From: Hyphodiscus hymeniophilus
Lineage: Eukaryota > Ascomycota > Leotiomycetes > Helotiales > Hyphodiscaceae
Length of the DNA stretch: 64,000 bases
Direction of reading: 5' to 3'
NCBI GenBank assembly: GCA_016508695.1
Contig: VNKQ01000008.1
Span: 186,001 to 250,000 of the forward strand
Shown here piece after piece: positions 31,955-43,549 of the stretch; positions within the stretch are counted from its first letter, which is position 1, and every line of letters begins with the position of its first letter. The notes under the pieces are model-generated. The model was not told the origin of the DNA. It saw only the letters and a list, made by a program, of their open reading frames with translations, and did not search any database. A program made the translations under genes and the position numbers.

Positions 31955-34900
31955 CTACCTTATCTCAAACAGATGGTCCGGCTTGAGTTTGTAGAAGTTC
32001 TGCCTCACTGCCTCACCATCCATCATCCCGTGAACGTAAGTCTCTCCAAAGAGCTCGTAGTGTCTCCAAGGGTCCCGCTTTCTCGCCTTCTCCTGCTTTA
32101 TTTCCAACTTCCCGAATTTGTCGCTCAAGCTCTCCCATACGCTCTCGCCTTTCTCCGAGCTCTTCTCTTCCTCCTCTTCCTCCTCTTCCTCCTCTTCCTC
32201 CTCTTCCTCCTCTTCCTCCTCTTCCTCCTCTTCCTCCTCTTCCTCCTCTTCCTCCTCTTCCTCGTCCTCTTCCTCATCCTCGGTCTCATCCTCGGTATTT
32301 TCGCCTTCGCTTTCCTCGTCGGTCCTGTCTTCACTCTCGTAGTCTTCAGATTCCGGATACTCGATCGCAGATTTGCCACTTTCATGATCCTCAAGACTCT
32401 TTTCTCTCTCTTGGTTTTCCTTCCCCATTCTTTCATTGTCCTGTTCCGCCTTCTCTTCCTTGTGTCTTTCGTTGAATCTCATGGTCTCGATCTGGGTTAC
32501 CGCCACATGCTCTTTCCTGCGATTCTTCTTCTTCAATTCTTCCCAACGTGCCTTTCTGGCCCGGTTCTTTACACATTTCGCAACGAGTCTGTTCATAGCC
32601 TCCACCCCATCCTCAAATTTCTCCAAATCGCGCTCGATCTTGTTCTTCAATGTTTTCCTTCGCAGTATAATCGGCACAGTGCAACCGTAGAGGATACAAA
32701 TCATGTCACCAACTTTCACTTTGTCTGACGCCAGCCCAAGATGCCCTTTTTCTGTCTTGATAAGCGCCCTGTTCCATATTACAGCTTGGACACGTCTACA
32801 GAACTCCGCGACAATTGAATTGCGCTCATTGTATATTAGCGCAGTTGTGTCCACGGCACCACTGCGAAGGCCGCCTTTGAGTATGGTCTGTCTGCATGCT
32901 CGGGCATAATAGTATGGAGGATTGCGATCGTACATCCCTCGATCCGCGACCAAAGTCCGCCAAAGTTCTGACGGCGGGTCATTGAGATCCTCTCCTGGCC
33001 GTTGGGCTCTGCGCGCTTCGGGCCACCCCGCCAGATCAAGCCATTCTCCTGGTATGGCACCTCCCTGGGAAACTTGCGCCACTTCTTCCACAGTGTCAAG
33101 CCAGAAACCCTTGACGTAAAGGCTATAATGGCCGCACCTTGAACGTCTCCGGAACTTCAAAGACTTTAGATCAATCTTTTTCGTTTGTCCAGCATTGTAG
33201 TTCCTATGGCCGTCCTGAGGGATACCTACTAGCGGGTCGGCATTCTTCCGCCCCACCTTGACCATGTCCATGCCTGGATGTTCGAATATATCAAAAGGCG
33301 CAGCTGTGATTTTCGCCACCCAAGATGGTAGCCCGAGTTCCTTTTTTCCTCATAAAATGACCTCGTCGCTTCAGGGGAACTGTCGGTACTTGCCTGGGTA
33401 GACGTTTGAGAGTCTGGTACTTGCTTCGCTCTGAACCTCTTTCTTGAAGCTTTTTGCGTCCCACGTCGAGATTGTACCTGATTCACTTCTGCACTCCTCT
33501 CTGTCAATTCTGCTTCTTTTGCAGTCTTATTTTCCTCCTTTGACTGCGGAAACCAATGTTCTATGATAGGTTCAACTGGACTATGTTTCTTCGCAAATTT
33601 CCAGTATGTTTTGAGGTTGCGATCGTCGTAGATTTCAATGAACTCGTCTGATGCAGAGGGGATAGTGATCTCCCTGGCTGGATCGTCCCGGAAGCCTAGC
33701 TTCTCAAGAAAATTGATCAGCGTCATAGGTGCTTGATTTTCGAACTCGTCTTCGCTCTGGATTTCTTGTTCGTCCCTAGGTATGTCAGAAAGCTGTCCAT
33801 AGATCTTATATAGCCCCTCTATTGACGGTTTCTTATGGATCATCAGGGCTCCCAGGCTCTCTGTAATGCTCAGAAGAGGTAGTTTTCGAGTCTCCGTGAG
33901 GCCATTGATTTCTTCTAGCTTCTCTCTCAGCTTGCCATCGACCCTGATTCGAATTGACCACGTTCTCTCCACATGTTCTGCATCTTCAGATGTGTCGGAT
34001 CCTTCCGACTTTGCAGACTCTACAGATTGTCTTGATCCATTTGAATTTTCGGAGCTTCCTGGGGTCTCCGGCTGGCCTGGTGGTGAGTTGACTTTTTGAT
34101 CGAACCGTTCGAACGGGGTGGTATATTCACCGGGCCGCCAGTCCTTGGTCCATGGTCGGCAGAGGATGTCTAGAGCTTGAACCTTATCAACAGTAGCGCA
34201 ACGTTCGATGCAAAACTGGGTGAAATCTTTGCAAACGTCGGCATACGGGCTGTTGTAGTCGAGGATATAAGGTTTCTCTTCGACGAACTCTGCACAAACT
34301 TCTGCCACCAGCCTGTCTTTATATGTTCGACCTTTCAAGGTTGATGGTGCAAAGGGTCGAGCGTCTCTGGCAATGGCAACTAACGCATAGACCGAGTCGT
34401 GTGGTCGCCCACAGTCGAAGATGGATAGAGAGGTCACTAGATACTCTAGACTGAGCAGGCTTCTGCGAGATGCTCCTCGCTTTGCCAAAGGCCCTTGGAT
34501 GACTTCGGACCCTCGATAGACCCTTGCGGTAGCATTCACCAGAAGACTTGCTCCAAGTTCCGATATGTGCTCGAACCAATTTGGGATAAGGGTGAATTTG
34601 TCGTCTTTCTTCATCAGCTCTGAAAGCCTGTGAGTAGCTGTTTCCACTTCGACGAAGAGCTCAACAGCTATGGCCAACTCTTCCCATTCTATCTTGTCTG
34701 GTCCACAGTACACAGTTGCTGTCTTAGCCAGTACAATCTCCTGAACTACCCACCGACGAGAGAACCAGGCGCGTTGCATCAACACGAGAAGGGATCGCCA
34801 CTTCTTAGCATGCTCCTTCTCTGTGCAGAGTCGGTCAAAGTTTTTGAGTTGAGTGATTTATTCCCGGATAAATTGGATTGCCATTGTGCTTTCCTCGCTG

Positions 34901-35507
34901 TCTGCACCCAGCTATACGCAGGCATTGACCGCGGCTTATAGACTAGTGACATCATTGCGACTTGTGAGCTTCTTTCGTCTGGGTTACTCTGGTCGATGCA
35001 TATAGCATCAATCCAAAGGAAACGTTCCTTCTCTAACCTGAGATATTTGAGAGCCAACCCGAGGGTTTCAGAAACGCGTTTTCGATAAAGCTTGCCATCC
35101 TTATGAATCATGACGGCGTATTTGCCTTTGATCTCGTCTCCCCACCGCCAGCTCAAAGCTTCATACTCGACAATGTTGCTGTCTTTTATGCCTTGATCCG
35201 CCCGAACTCTCTTTTCGCCGGCACCTGTTCCCTTCGACACTTTGACCAGTTTATCATGCTTGTCAAACAATGCCTCGAACATCTCGCAGTCTATTTGAGG
35301 GTTTTCGAGAACTCCAGGCCACAATCGAAGAATTCGGATTTGTTTCTTGTTCGGCGATAGAGGCTCGTATTTGAACTGCGGAATCTTAGTACCCTTATAG
35401 CCGCGACGGTCTCGAGCTACTTCGTCTTCGTCGAAATGAAGAAGCTTTGACCGAATCTCCTTCGGCATGTGATGGGGTAGTACATCACTTGATGTTCTTT
35501 CCGACAT
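31955..35507 (-). pseudogene. HET (heterokaryon incompatibility) domain protein, apparently disrupted
   Basis: Three overlapping minus-strand frames together make one HET protein of about 1,180 residues. Frame 1 (from ATG 35507) has YEALSWRWG and RFLWIDAICIDQSNPDERSS. Frame 2 (to 33229) resumes with RAWFSRRWVVQEIVLAKTA. Frame 3 (33319 to 31955) has the usual HET C-terminus, with MICILYGCTVPIILRR and YELFGETYVHGMMDGEA flanking an acidic insert. Between frames 1 and 2 the homologous reading (AAVNACV, LGADSEESTMAIQFIRE) needs a one-base shift near 34935 and contains a TAG at 34912-34914 and a TAA at 34858-34860. I tried GT donors and AG acceptors here and none restores the frame. Between frames 2 and 3 the break lies at a six-T run (33342-33347). 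HET proteins trigger cell death on non-self fusion. A pseudogene is most likely; assembly errors could explain the homopolymer break but not the stops. Confidence 0.8.
32167..32265. repeat. 9-bp minisatellite (CTTCCTCCT), about 11 copies
   Basis: Ten perfect copies of CTTCCTCCT plus a diverged eleventh run in tandem, read on the minus strand as GAG/GAA codons that encode a long poly-Glu tract in the HET C-terminal insert. The unit is a multiple of three, so copy-number change would keep the frame. Confidence 0.9.
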
Positions 35508-37019
35508 CTTTGTCGAATAGCTCTTCGTCAAATTATGTGAGACTTGTAGTAGGTGGGAATTTTGGGAGAAGGCGGTTTGGGGCTGTTGGCCTGGTCAAGG
35601 AAGCAGCTCTATGAAATAGATGCAAATCCGGTACGTTCAAGCTGAAGCACTACACACAAAGCGACCCAAAGTAGAGTCAAGAGAGCGCAATTGTGATGAA
35701 GAAGAAAAACAAATCAATCAATGAACCAATGGATCAATGCCCAGCCAAACATGCTAATACTCCACATTTATGCCAGGCCTCGCAACACTCTGCGACAGCC
35801 ATCGTTTGTCATGAGACGAGCCGCAGAGCCGCCCTTGGAAACTATCTTCAATACCGTGGCTTGCGCTGACAAGTTTTGACTACCACTTCGAGCGCAATCC
35901 ATCATATTGAGAAATGAGGCTGCTGTTGTGCAACCCCCACATTGTCGATCGAGCAAGGGATTCTTTTGGGCGCGAAGTGAGGCATCCTCATTGGCCACTT
36001 GGTTGGCGACTGGCACATTCGTAGCATCGCAAAGCTCCCAGGAAGGAAAATACAACCGAAGAATAAATTGGAAGCCTTCTTTTCGCCCCCAGGTCCACGC
36101 CCACCCTCCAAAACCCGAAGAAGAAGGAAAGAAGAAAAAACAAACGCTGTATTAGCTTCTGCAGTGTAACAATCGACGCATAAGCTTTGCCAAGGCACGC
36201 CATAAAGCTTACAGGATTCGAAAAAAGGAAGGAAATGCAACTTCTAGACCTTTAGAGGCGGAAAAGGGTGCAAAACAATGCCGGTTCGGCTGTCTGTCGT
36301 TGAGACTGTCTCGATCTCTTCAATGTTTGAGAGGTCCCATCTTCACTGGGAAGCGGGACATTGCTCGGAGTGGCAGACTATTCGAATCTCACGCCTCATG
36401 TACTTGCAATAGAGCACTGGCAAGAGATTCCTCCGTGTTGGAAGCTAGATCCCCTCAGCCGGGCATTGCTCGCAGCTTCTGAGTTGCGCAAAAATTAACT
36501 GACGTTGCGGGCATTGACTGAGTCTTGCAAATGCATTTCAAAGTGGAAGACACCGATGACTCAAAGAGGTATTGTCAGGCACTCCAAAGTTGAGGAGTAT
36601 TTTTCTCTACGAAAATGTCATCTCCACGATGTTGGATCTAGACAGCCTCGTTGCGAAATGCCACAGATATGCGTTACGAACCACTAGTTCCACGACAGGA
36701 TCCAGGCACCGATATCAACGAGTTTCCTTTGACACTTGCCTTTTCAGGCTTGGTGCAGATCACAGTATCTGACATATGGACGTGGCAGGCACATGGTGAA
36801 TACTCTGGGGTCAGAAGCATGGCGATTTGAAATTTCAACGGGAGCATTTCGAACTTGCAAAGCTTTACCTAGACTCAAATTTTCTATATTGAAACCATTA
36901 GGTCGTTTCAGAGGTATTCCGCTGCGATCTGACCAAAAGATAGTAACAGTGCCAACTGGAGTACATCGCTCATGCTAAATCCAGAGGTGCTAAAGCAGGC
37001 TGCAGAGAGATGGTGAACA
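35508..37019. other. Intergenic region, no gene seen
   Basis: A 1.5-kb gap between the HET gene start and the 3' end of the DUF3292 gene. Short frames only. Purine-rich runs at 36115-36150. Confidence 0.4.
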
Positions 37020-39184
37020 CTACCACGCTTCCCACATTTGGGCGCCCATTGCGACTAGACGATTGAAAAGCTCTTCTCGAAGCGCGATTGCGGTGATCTG
37101 CGTGTGTCTACCATCTTTATCGACGATGAGAAGTCCGTCCGCAATCTCCCGCGAAGTCGCCCAACCAACAACTAACTTTGTCTTCCATCCCAACCCGCCT
37201 ACCTTCTTCATCTCCTGCGCTTGATGTTAGTCACATATAACTCCACCCATTGGCTGCTACTTGCCTGAATATCGGCAATGGCGATTGAGAAGACAGGCTC
37301 GATGTCTTCCCTCTCCGTAGTCCAGCTCAGCGCCGGGCTCGTAGCGGTGGCGGTGATAAAGGCGTGACCTTTCTTCCCCTTGTACCTGCAAGGGAACTGG
37401 ATAGGTCCAGCTGGAGCATCAGGCCCCGATTTCAGGACCCCAAGGCGATTCTTGGCGTGTTCTGCGCCTGCAGCTGCCTTCAATCGGTCCGTTCCAAGAA
37501 TGGTCTCCACGCCGCCTTTTGTCGCGCTCTTGAAAGCGGCCAATATCCTTCGTCCGTGCTGTTTCTTTGGCTTGGCTGCAGTGTCAGTAGCAGTGGTTAT
37601 CGCAGTGTCATCTGGATGAATAGCATCCGCCAACTCTCCGTCAGGAACACCTTCTGAAAATGTAAGTCAGTATCCAATGCGAGCGTGAATTTGCGGGCTT
37701 ACCAAGATGTTCGAGGTTCTGACCGGCGGTCTCATGGGCCGCCTCTGGTGGTGGAGGTCCAGAATATGGTGGGGGTGGCAATGGAGCTTTATTGGCCTCG
37801 CCAATTCGAAGAAGTGTGATGGTGAGTTGAGCATTAGTTGGTACACCCTTGAGTAAGGTATTTCTGATTTCGAGAAGCTTCTGCCAGTGCGGGAATTTGT
37901 GGTTCAGATATGATGCAGCGCGCCATATCAGAGGATCTCCAAAGAAACCAAAGCCAATAAAGAGCCCATTCATTTTGATGAACATATACGAGCTTGTAAA
38001 AACTGAAATCAGCAGAACCGGAGCTAGACAAGCGGCGAGCTTCATTCGAGGCTTTTCCTTTGGGAATGGCGCTGTGGGGGACAGAGCGTTTCCAAATCTC
38101 TCCCAACCGTCTGCAACGTCGGCAATGACATGCATGACTGGTCTGGTCTTTGACCACATGGCCGCAGACATTGGCTCCTTGGTCTTGTCGTGAACAGCAT
38201 TTGGCTCTTCACCTTCAGTTTTACTCTTCGCGTCAGCCGCACGCAGGGCAATATTCGTGGGATCCGGGCTGGTGTTTTCGAGAGAACTTGCGCCGGCTTC
38301 TTGGCCATGTGGATCGCCCTGTGGATGCTTACCTGCCGCACTGCTGATCGCAATCGAAGTGAAACTGTTAACGAAATTGCTAGCTTCCTGCTCAACTGCT
38401 TCTCCCTGGTGTTTCTCGGGCGCTCCTGTCAAACTGTTGTCACTTCCAAGTACCCCAGCGGTTGGCTTCTTCACACCTCCCGTCTTACTATCGATCAAAG
38501 CAATAGGAGCTGGCGGAAAGCAGTAGTCTCTCGAAGGGGCATATACTACCAGGACCATCATGAAGGCGATTATAGTCGGTACAAGGAAATCAACAGCCCA
38601 GGCCGTGAAATAGACTGCTGCGAAAGCAATGGTTCTGTTGCGCTCTCGCCATGATCGAAGTCGCGCGATATGTTTCCAAAATCCAGTCAAGCCAACAATC
38701 ACCGTCATGTACAGTCTCTCAATATTTGCTCTTAGTTTATCGGGGGAGAACTCTTCTTCGTCTGCGATGTTGAGGTCGAGTCCAGCAAGGGGTGGCTCTG
38801 GTAGGGCTTTAACATGGTACATTTGCTGATTTTGCCGTTAGAGAATCCCTTTGATATCCGCTGTCCACTTCTCACCTTATTAAATCTTCTTATCAATGTC
38901 CATAATTCCTCGTTTGGTAATCCTCCCACCAATGGTGTCGGCACATCAGTTGGATGTTCATTCCAGCCCAAATCTCTCACTTCGGTATGTCCATGGTCCA
39001 ACTGTGCGACGCCTTTCTCATCGTGGTCCGTGTGTGCCAGAACATGACTTTCGGTCGGTTGCTCTTCTTCGTGTGCTTCAATTATCTCGGGTTCGTCTGT
39101 TGAGGAAGCATGTAAAGCGGGCGCTTGCACGGTTGGTTGATTGGGGTGTGTGATTACCACAGGAGTTTCCGAGTACGCTGCCAT
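37020..39184 (-). CDS. DUF3292 family membrane protein
   Basis: Model: complement(join(37020..37214,37265..37653,37703..38825,38876..39184)), 671 residues. After an acidic, His-rich N-terminus, the conserved block DLGWNEHPTDVPTPLVGGLP, then ELWTLIRRFNKQMYHVK, marks this fungal family of unknown function. Two hydrophobic regions follow: TIAFAAVYFTAWAVDFLVPT with IIAFMMVLVVYAP near residue 170, and LAACLAPVLLISVFTSSYMF near 370. A Lys/Ser-rich linker lies between them. The C-terminal about 200 residues (PIQFPCRYKGKKGHAFIT, KTKLVVGWATSREIADGLLI) resemble a PH/GRAM-like beta domain. Probably a multi-pass organelle or ER membrane protein with a cytosolic lipid-binding-like end; no enzymatic motif is visible. 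Intron 3 (37215-37264) has a GC donor (GCAAGT). Confidence 0.88.
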
Positions 39185-42052
39185 TCTCGCACAACTGCAG
39201 CAGTTTTTCCTCTCTTCAGAAGCTTGAATGAGGATATATTATTGACGGAGGATAGTTCTTGAGAACAAACTTGGTTGGAAAAGTGGCGTCCTTAAGCCGT
39301 CTCCCTCGCATGTTGGTAGTAGCCTTGAAGACGTCATAGGCGGCTGAACGTTGGTTACTCCATAGACATTCAAAACCGACCAATGATTGCAGCTGGAGAT
39401 TACCTCGCGAGAGGCATCTTCCGAAGAAGTGGAAATATATATTTCTAGTAAATCTGCCTTTTTTGCTACTTCTGGAGCGTCAAGACTTCTTTTTGGGCGT
39501 CACAAATCTCCAATCTCGAATCAAGGTGCCGGGTTGGTGATGTGCAGCAAGGTTTCGCGATGATGACAAGCAGCCCCTGCCCTCGCTTCGAATCCCAGAA
39601 CTCCAGGCGTGGGCGTTGATTTTTGATTCTGATATATCCATTGTCCTTGATTGCTTTCATTCGCTTTCAATCTACGAGTAACTCAAGATTCTGTTGGCTC
39701 ACAATGGATTCTAATTCACTCGAACGAGTTGGCTTCTCTCCGGCCTGGCTGTCTGTGACCACGAATCCTTGGACATATTTGCTTTAGCATGGGGATCCGA
39801 AATTAAACTTTTCGAATGACTCCGAGCAGTTCAAACAATCAATGAGAGGAATAGTATCCAGCTTCCTACGGCAATGTTAACAAACGGCTCAAGGCTCATG
39901 GGCACGAGGTGCAGCCTCGTCTTCGACGGGGGGGTTATTTCCAGCTCCAACTTCATCAGCTCGGATTGCCACGGCGAGATAGATTTGATTAGCCACTGGA
40001 GGGCCATAAATGATTGGTTTGTTCAGCTTGCGTCCCTTGCTTACAGCGGCAATTGCTCAAACAGAGCTATCTTCAGTGTCGGTATGTGCGCCTGGGAAGT
40101 AGGCCTTGCTGGGAAAGCTTCGCGCATGGCCAGGCAAGTCAAATGCGATTATGTTGCATTTATGTCGCATGGTGAATTATTCATGACCCCATGGTACTGG
40201 CGACTATCGGACTCGGCATTATGAAGGAAAACAATGTCTTGGGAGCCATTTCCGCTTTGCTCATAAGAAAACTTGCATCAAACCCAGGTGGGACTGTGAT
40301 GTACATGTAACGTCCCACAATATTGTCTTCATTGGTCTCGGGTTAGAAATCAGTTTCAGCCGGGCCGCAGTGGGCATCATGGGAAATTTTCAAGAGCTCG
40401 ACCCCAGAAGTGCGTGTACTTGTTAACAGTCTCCCGATCCCCAGAAGCTCAACTCCTGCGGTTTCTTTAGCCTTTGTCAGCGTATGTGTTCCAAGGTCAA
40501 ACAATACTCTCCTGGTTGATCTTCATCCCAAACATGGCCCAGTAGCTCTGGTATAACGATACAGGTACGTGTCTGAAAAAGTCTACCCACTGCTCTGGCC
40601 AGGCTGAGGGTCAAGATTGCTTTCCTGTAAAACTGTGGTCCCTTTGCCAATACCAATATCAGCAGTGATGAGTACTGAGTCATCGGATCTAGTAGTTTTG
40701 CATTACGTTCTGGAATGGCAGCTTAGAGTTGAATGGGAGATCACTCCAGGCGTTCACCAGAACAGCTCCCATGCTGACAAGAGTTGGGAATTGGGACTCA
40801 ATATACAACTTTATAATAAATAAGTCGTCAAAGAAAGATACTTTGACGATAAAGGCCATTTGTATTGGCGACATGACGGTTCCATCTCTCGTGCATGTGT
40901 TCATGTTGCATGAGGGGTTCAGTGGGGCAAACGCAACCCTGCAAAACCCCGCACCAGCCTTCCCCGCTTGTGGAAGACGCAACGAAAATACCTTTCGTAA
41001 GACTAAATAGCCACAGACACAATGACGGAATTTTTTTGAGAACATAGAGACTTGGAAGGAACGAGATGAAGTCATAAACTTTTAGGACAGCTTCGCAGTA
41101 CTTGCACCTTAGCCCACTGGGACCGGTGTTGGTGTCTCGGGTTAGTATTTGGTGCATAATACTTCAGACAAAACATAGGTAGTCGCCTCAACATATGGGT
41201 AGCGAAGAAACTGACCATAGAGAACCGCCGATGTGAAAGGTCAAGTCATTCCACTACCTCTTCCAAAATAAGAAAATTTAGTGTTTCCTTTATGCCGGAC
41301 GCTGTGAAGCACTATCGATAGAGAAAGGTTGACTCCCGATCAGAGTATGGACTGAAAGTAACTTCAGATCCAAACACAGGGCTTATGTCAAGACAGTTCA
41401 AAATGAGCCTTTCGAGTGCCCGAAGAAACGTATAACTTGAGGATCAGTACAAAGAGAGGCGCTGAGATACATTTGAATAGCCAGAAACGTAGCCAGGAGG
41501 AGAAAGATATGACTCGAGCCCCGTGCGGGATTGCACAACATAGTTGCACTCTCTCGGGGTATATAAAATCCCAACGTTTCGTAGGAAAGGAAACTTGAGC
41601 AGGTGAAGGTACCTGGTCTCCAGCTAGACGAAGGAAGAGTAGCCAATCTCAGCTCAAAGCTAGAAAGAAAAAGCCGCCGAGCGAAAGTCAACTGGCCCAG
41701 AGTTGGGAGCGAATTGATGAAACTCCCCTTCGATAGTTTGAATAAATACTTGTGTTTATGTGTTTATGAGTTCAAGCTTTTATGAGTTTTGTATGTCACC
41801 CAGGTCTATCGGCAATCAAGACGAAGAAGCCGTCGGTGGATTCTTAAACGACCACCTCATTGGTGCGCATAGTGGTGCGTCGTGACCTCATACGCCGATA
41901 CCCTGGGTGATATTTCTGCCGCGCTTGCAGCAAAATATATTTATTTAAAAATCATCACAGATAGCTTGTCCTTGAACAACTTGGATTCTGCAATTTCCCA
42001 CGCCTACTTCAGAACCTTCATTTGAATATTTACTACCATAAGAAATCCCACA
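39185..42052. other. 2.9-kb gene-poor stretch
   Basis: No frame here combines an ATG, coding-like composition, homology and splice partners. A good TATA box (GGTATATAAAATCC) lies around 41557-41570 on the plus strand but no gene follows it closely; the aldo-keto reductase starts about 480 bp later. A short minus-strand frame near 41540-41398 encodes a hydrophobic peptide and is not called. Presumably promoter sequence of the flanking divergent genes plus possible non-coding or decayed DNA. Confidence 0.4.
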
Positions 42053-43549
42053 ATGTCTCTCGGAAAGCAAGTCACCCTCAACAGCGGCCACAAGATCCCG
42101 CAACTGGGCTATGGAACTTGGCAGTCATCCCCAGGTGAGGTATCAACCGGTGTCTTCGAGGCTTTAAAGGCGGGATATAAGCATCTTGACCTCGCAAAAG
42201 TGTATGTCTCCCTTGAGGCAAGAAGGTCCCTTTGCTGACCTTTCCAAGTTATGGAAATCAAGCCGAAGTTGCTGAAGGACTCCGCAAAGCGTTTAAAGAG
42301 ATCCCAGGCTTAAAGCGAGAGGATGTCTTTATTGTGAGTTCCAAACCTGATATAATATCAGTCTCTTGTACTAATAATCAAATTTCACAGACGTCCAAAT
42401 TGTGGAACAGGCACGTTCATCCCATTCTCAGCTTGCCCCACCCTTGTAATGACTCTGTATCTAGCCAACATCGTCCGGAGATCGTCGAAGCAGCACTTGA
42501 TGACTGTCTACAAGAACTGGGGTTAGATTATCTCGATGTAAGTAAGGACATTATATGGAACGATCCTACCTGACTTGATTAGCTATACCTTATGCATTTC
42601 CCCGTCGCTTTCAAGAAGGGTTCTCGAGGTGCAGGAGAAGATCTCTTCCCTCTAACCGGGGGCAACCAACCTGATGGAGATGTCGAAATCGATGATGGCG
42701 TTTCTATCGTCGATACTTGGAAAGGTTTGTAATAGTAATTCTCCTCTTGCAACCGGAATGCTGAGTGCGATGCAGCAATGACTAAGCTCCCAAAGACCAA
42801 GGCCAGGTCAGTCGGCGTGTCCAACCACACCGTCCCGCATGTAAGGTCTTATAACGATGCAATGATAGAATCATGCTAACATTTTTCAAGCTTGAAACTA
42901 TCATCAAGGGGACCGGCGTTGTTCCAGCTGCGAACCAGGTCGAGCGTCACCCTCTTCTGAGACAGGACGACTTGATCGCCTATTGCAAGGAGAAGAACAT
43001 TCACATCACAGCTTATTCAGTATGTCTCCTTCATCCAACGTTTCGCAGGCCTTTTCTCTAACACATACCCCTAGGCATTCGGCAACAACATGTTCAACAT
43101 CCCACTGCTCGTGACCCGCCCCGAAGTCAAAGCGGTCGCAGAGCGCCTTACCAAGAAAACCGGCTCACCCGTGACCCCAGCACAAGTCCTGTAAGCTTCC
43201 CTTCTCTTCTCCGCCTTCAGCTCACCGCTAACACTCATCCAAGCCTCGCATGGTCAGAAGTTGGCGGCCACAGCGTGATTCCCAAATCCGTCACGCCGTC
43301 CCGCATCGTCGAGAACTTCAAGGAGGTAGAACTCTCCCCCGAAGATATCAAGGAGATCGAGACGGTCGGGAAGGAACAGAGGCGATACAACATCCCCTAC
43401 ATCGCAAGTAAGTCCCACGACTCTGCATTATCCCGAGCACGAGACATATCTGACGCGCACCCTTCACAGACAAGCCGAGGTGGGATATCAACCTCTTCGG
43501 AGAGGAAGCCGAGAAGGCGGCCACGCACCAAATCATCTTGTCCACGTGA
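42053..43549 (+). CDS. Aldo-keto reductase (NADPH-dependent, AKR superfamily)
   Basis: Model with ten exons: join(42053..42201,42249..42333,42391..42410,42465..42537,42583..42724,42776..42840,42891..43019,43075..43190,43244..43407,43470..43549), 340 residues. The start SGHKIPQLGYGTWQ, the segment GYKHLDLAKVYGNQAEVAEG with catalytic Asp and Tyr, TSKLWN with catalytic Lys, and LYLMHFPVAFK with catalytic His complete the AKR tetrad. KARSVGVSNH, NQVERHPLLRQ and VIPKSVTPSRIVENF are the cofactor and barrel motifs; the last binds the NADPH phosphate region. The C-terminal NKPRWDINLFGEE resembles fungal glycerol dehydrogenase/glyceraldehyde reductase-type enzymes. It should reduce an aldehyde or ketone in the cytosol; substrate is open. 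One intron (42411-42464) has a GC donor and is stop-free and in frame. Confidence 0.93.

Noticed and set aside
32118..32728. Long Leu/Phe-rich and poly-Ser frames opposite the HET gene
   Set aside because: They are read-through of the 9-bp CTTCCTCCT repeat and its flanks on the non-coding strand.
34858..34960. An intron that would rescue the first HET frame break
   Set aside because: I tried every GT donor and nearby AG acceptor; none gives the needed phase together with the conserved following segment.
36370..36400. TTCGAATCTC resembling a tRNA T-loop
   Set aside because: No pairing T-stem, acceptor or anticodon arm nearby. I found no convincing tRNA or rRNA gene in the window.
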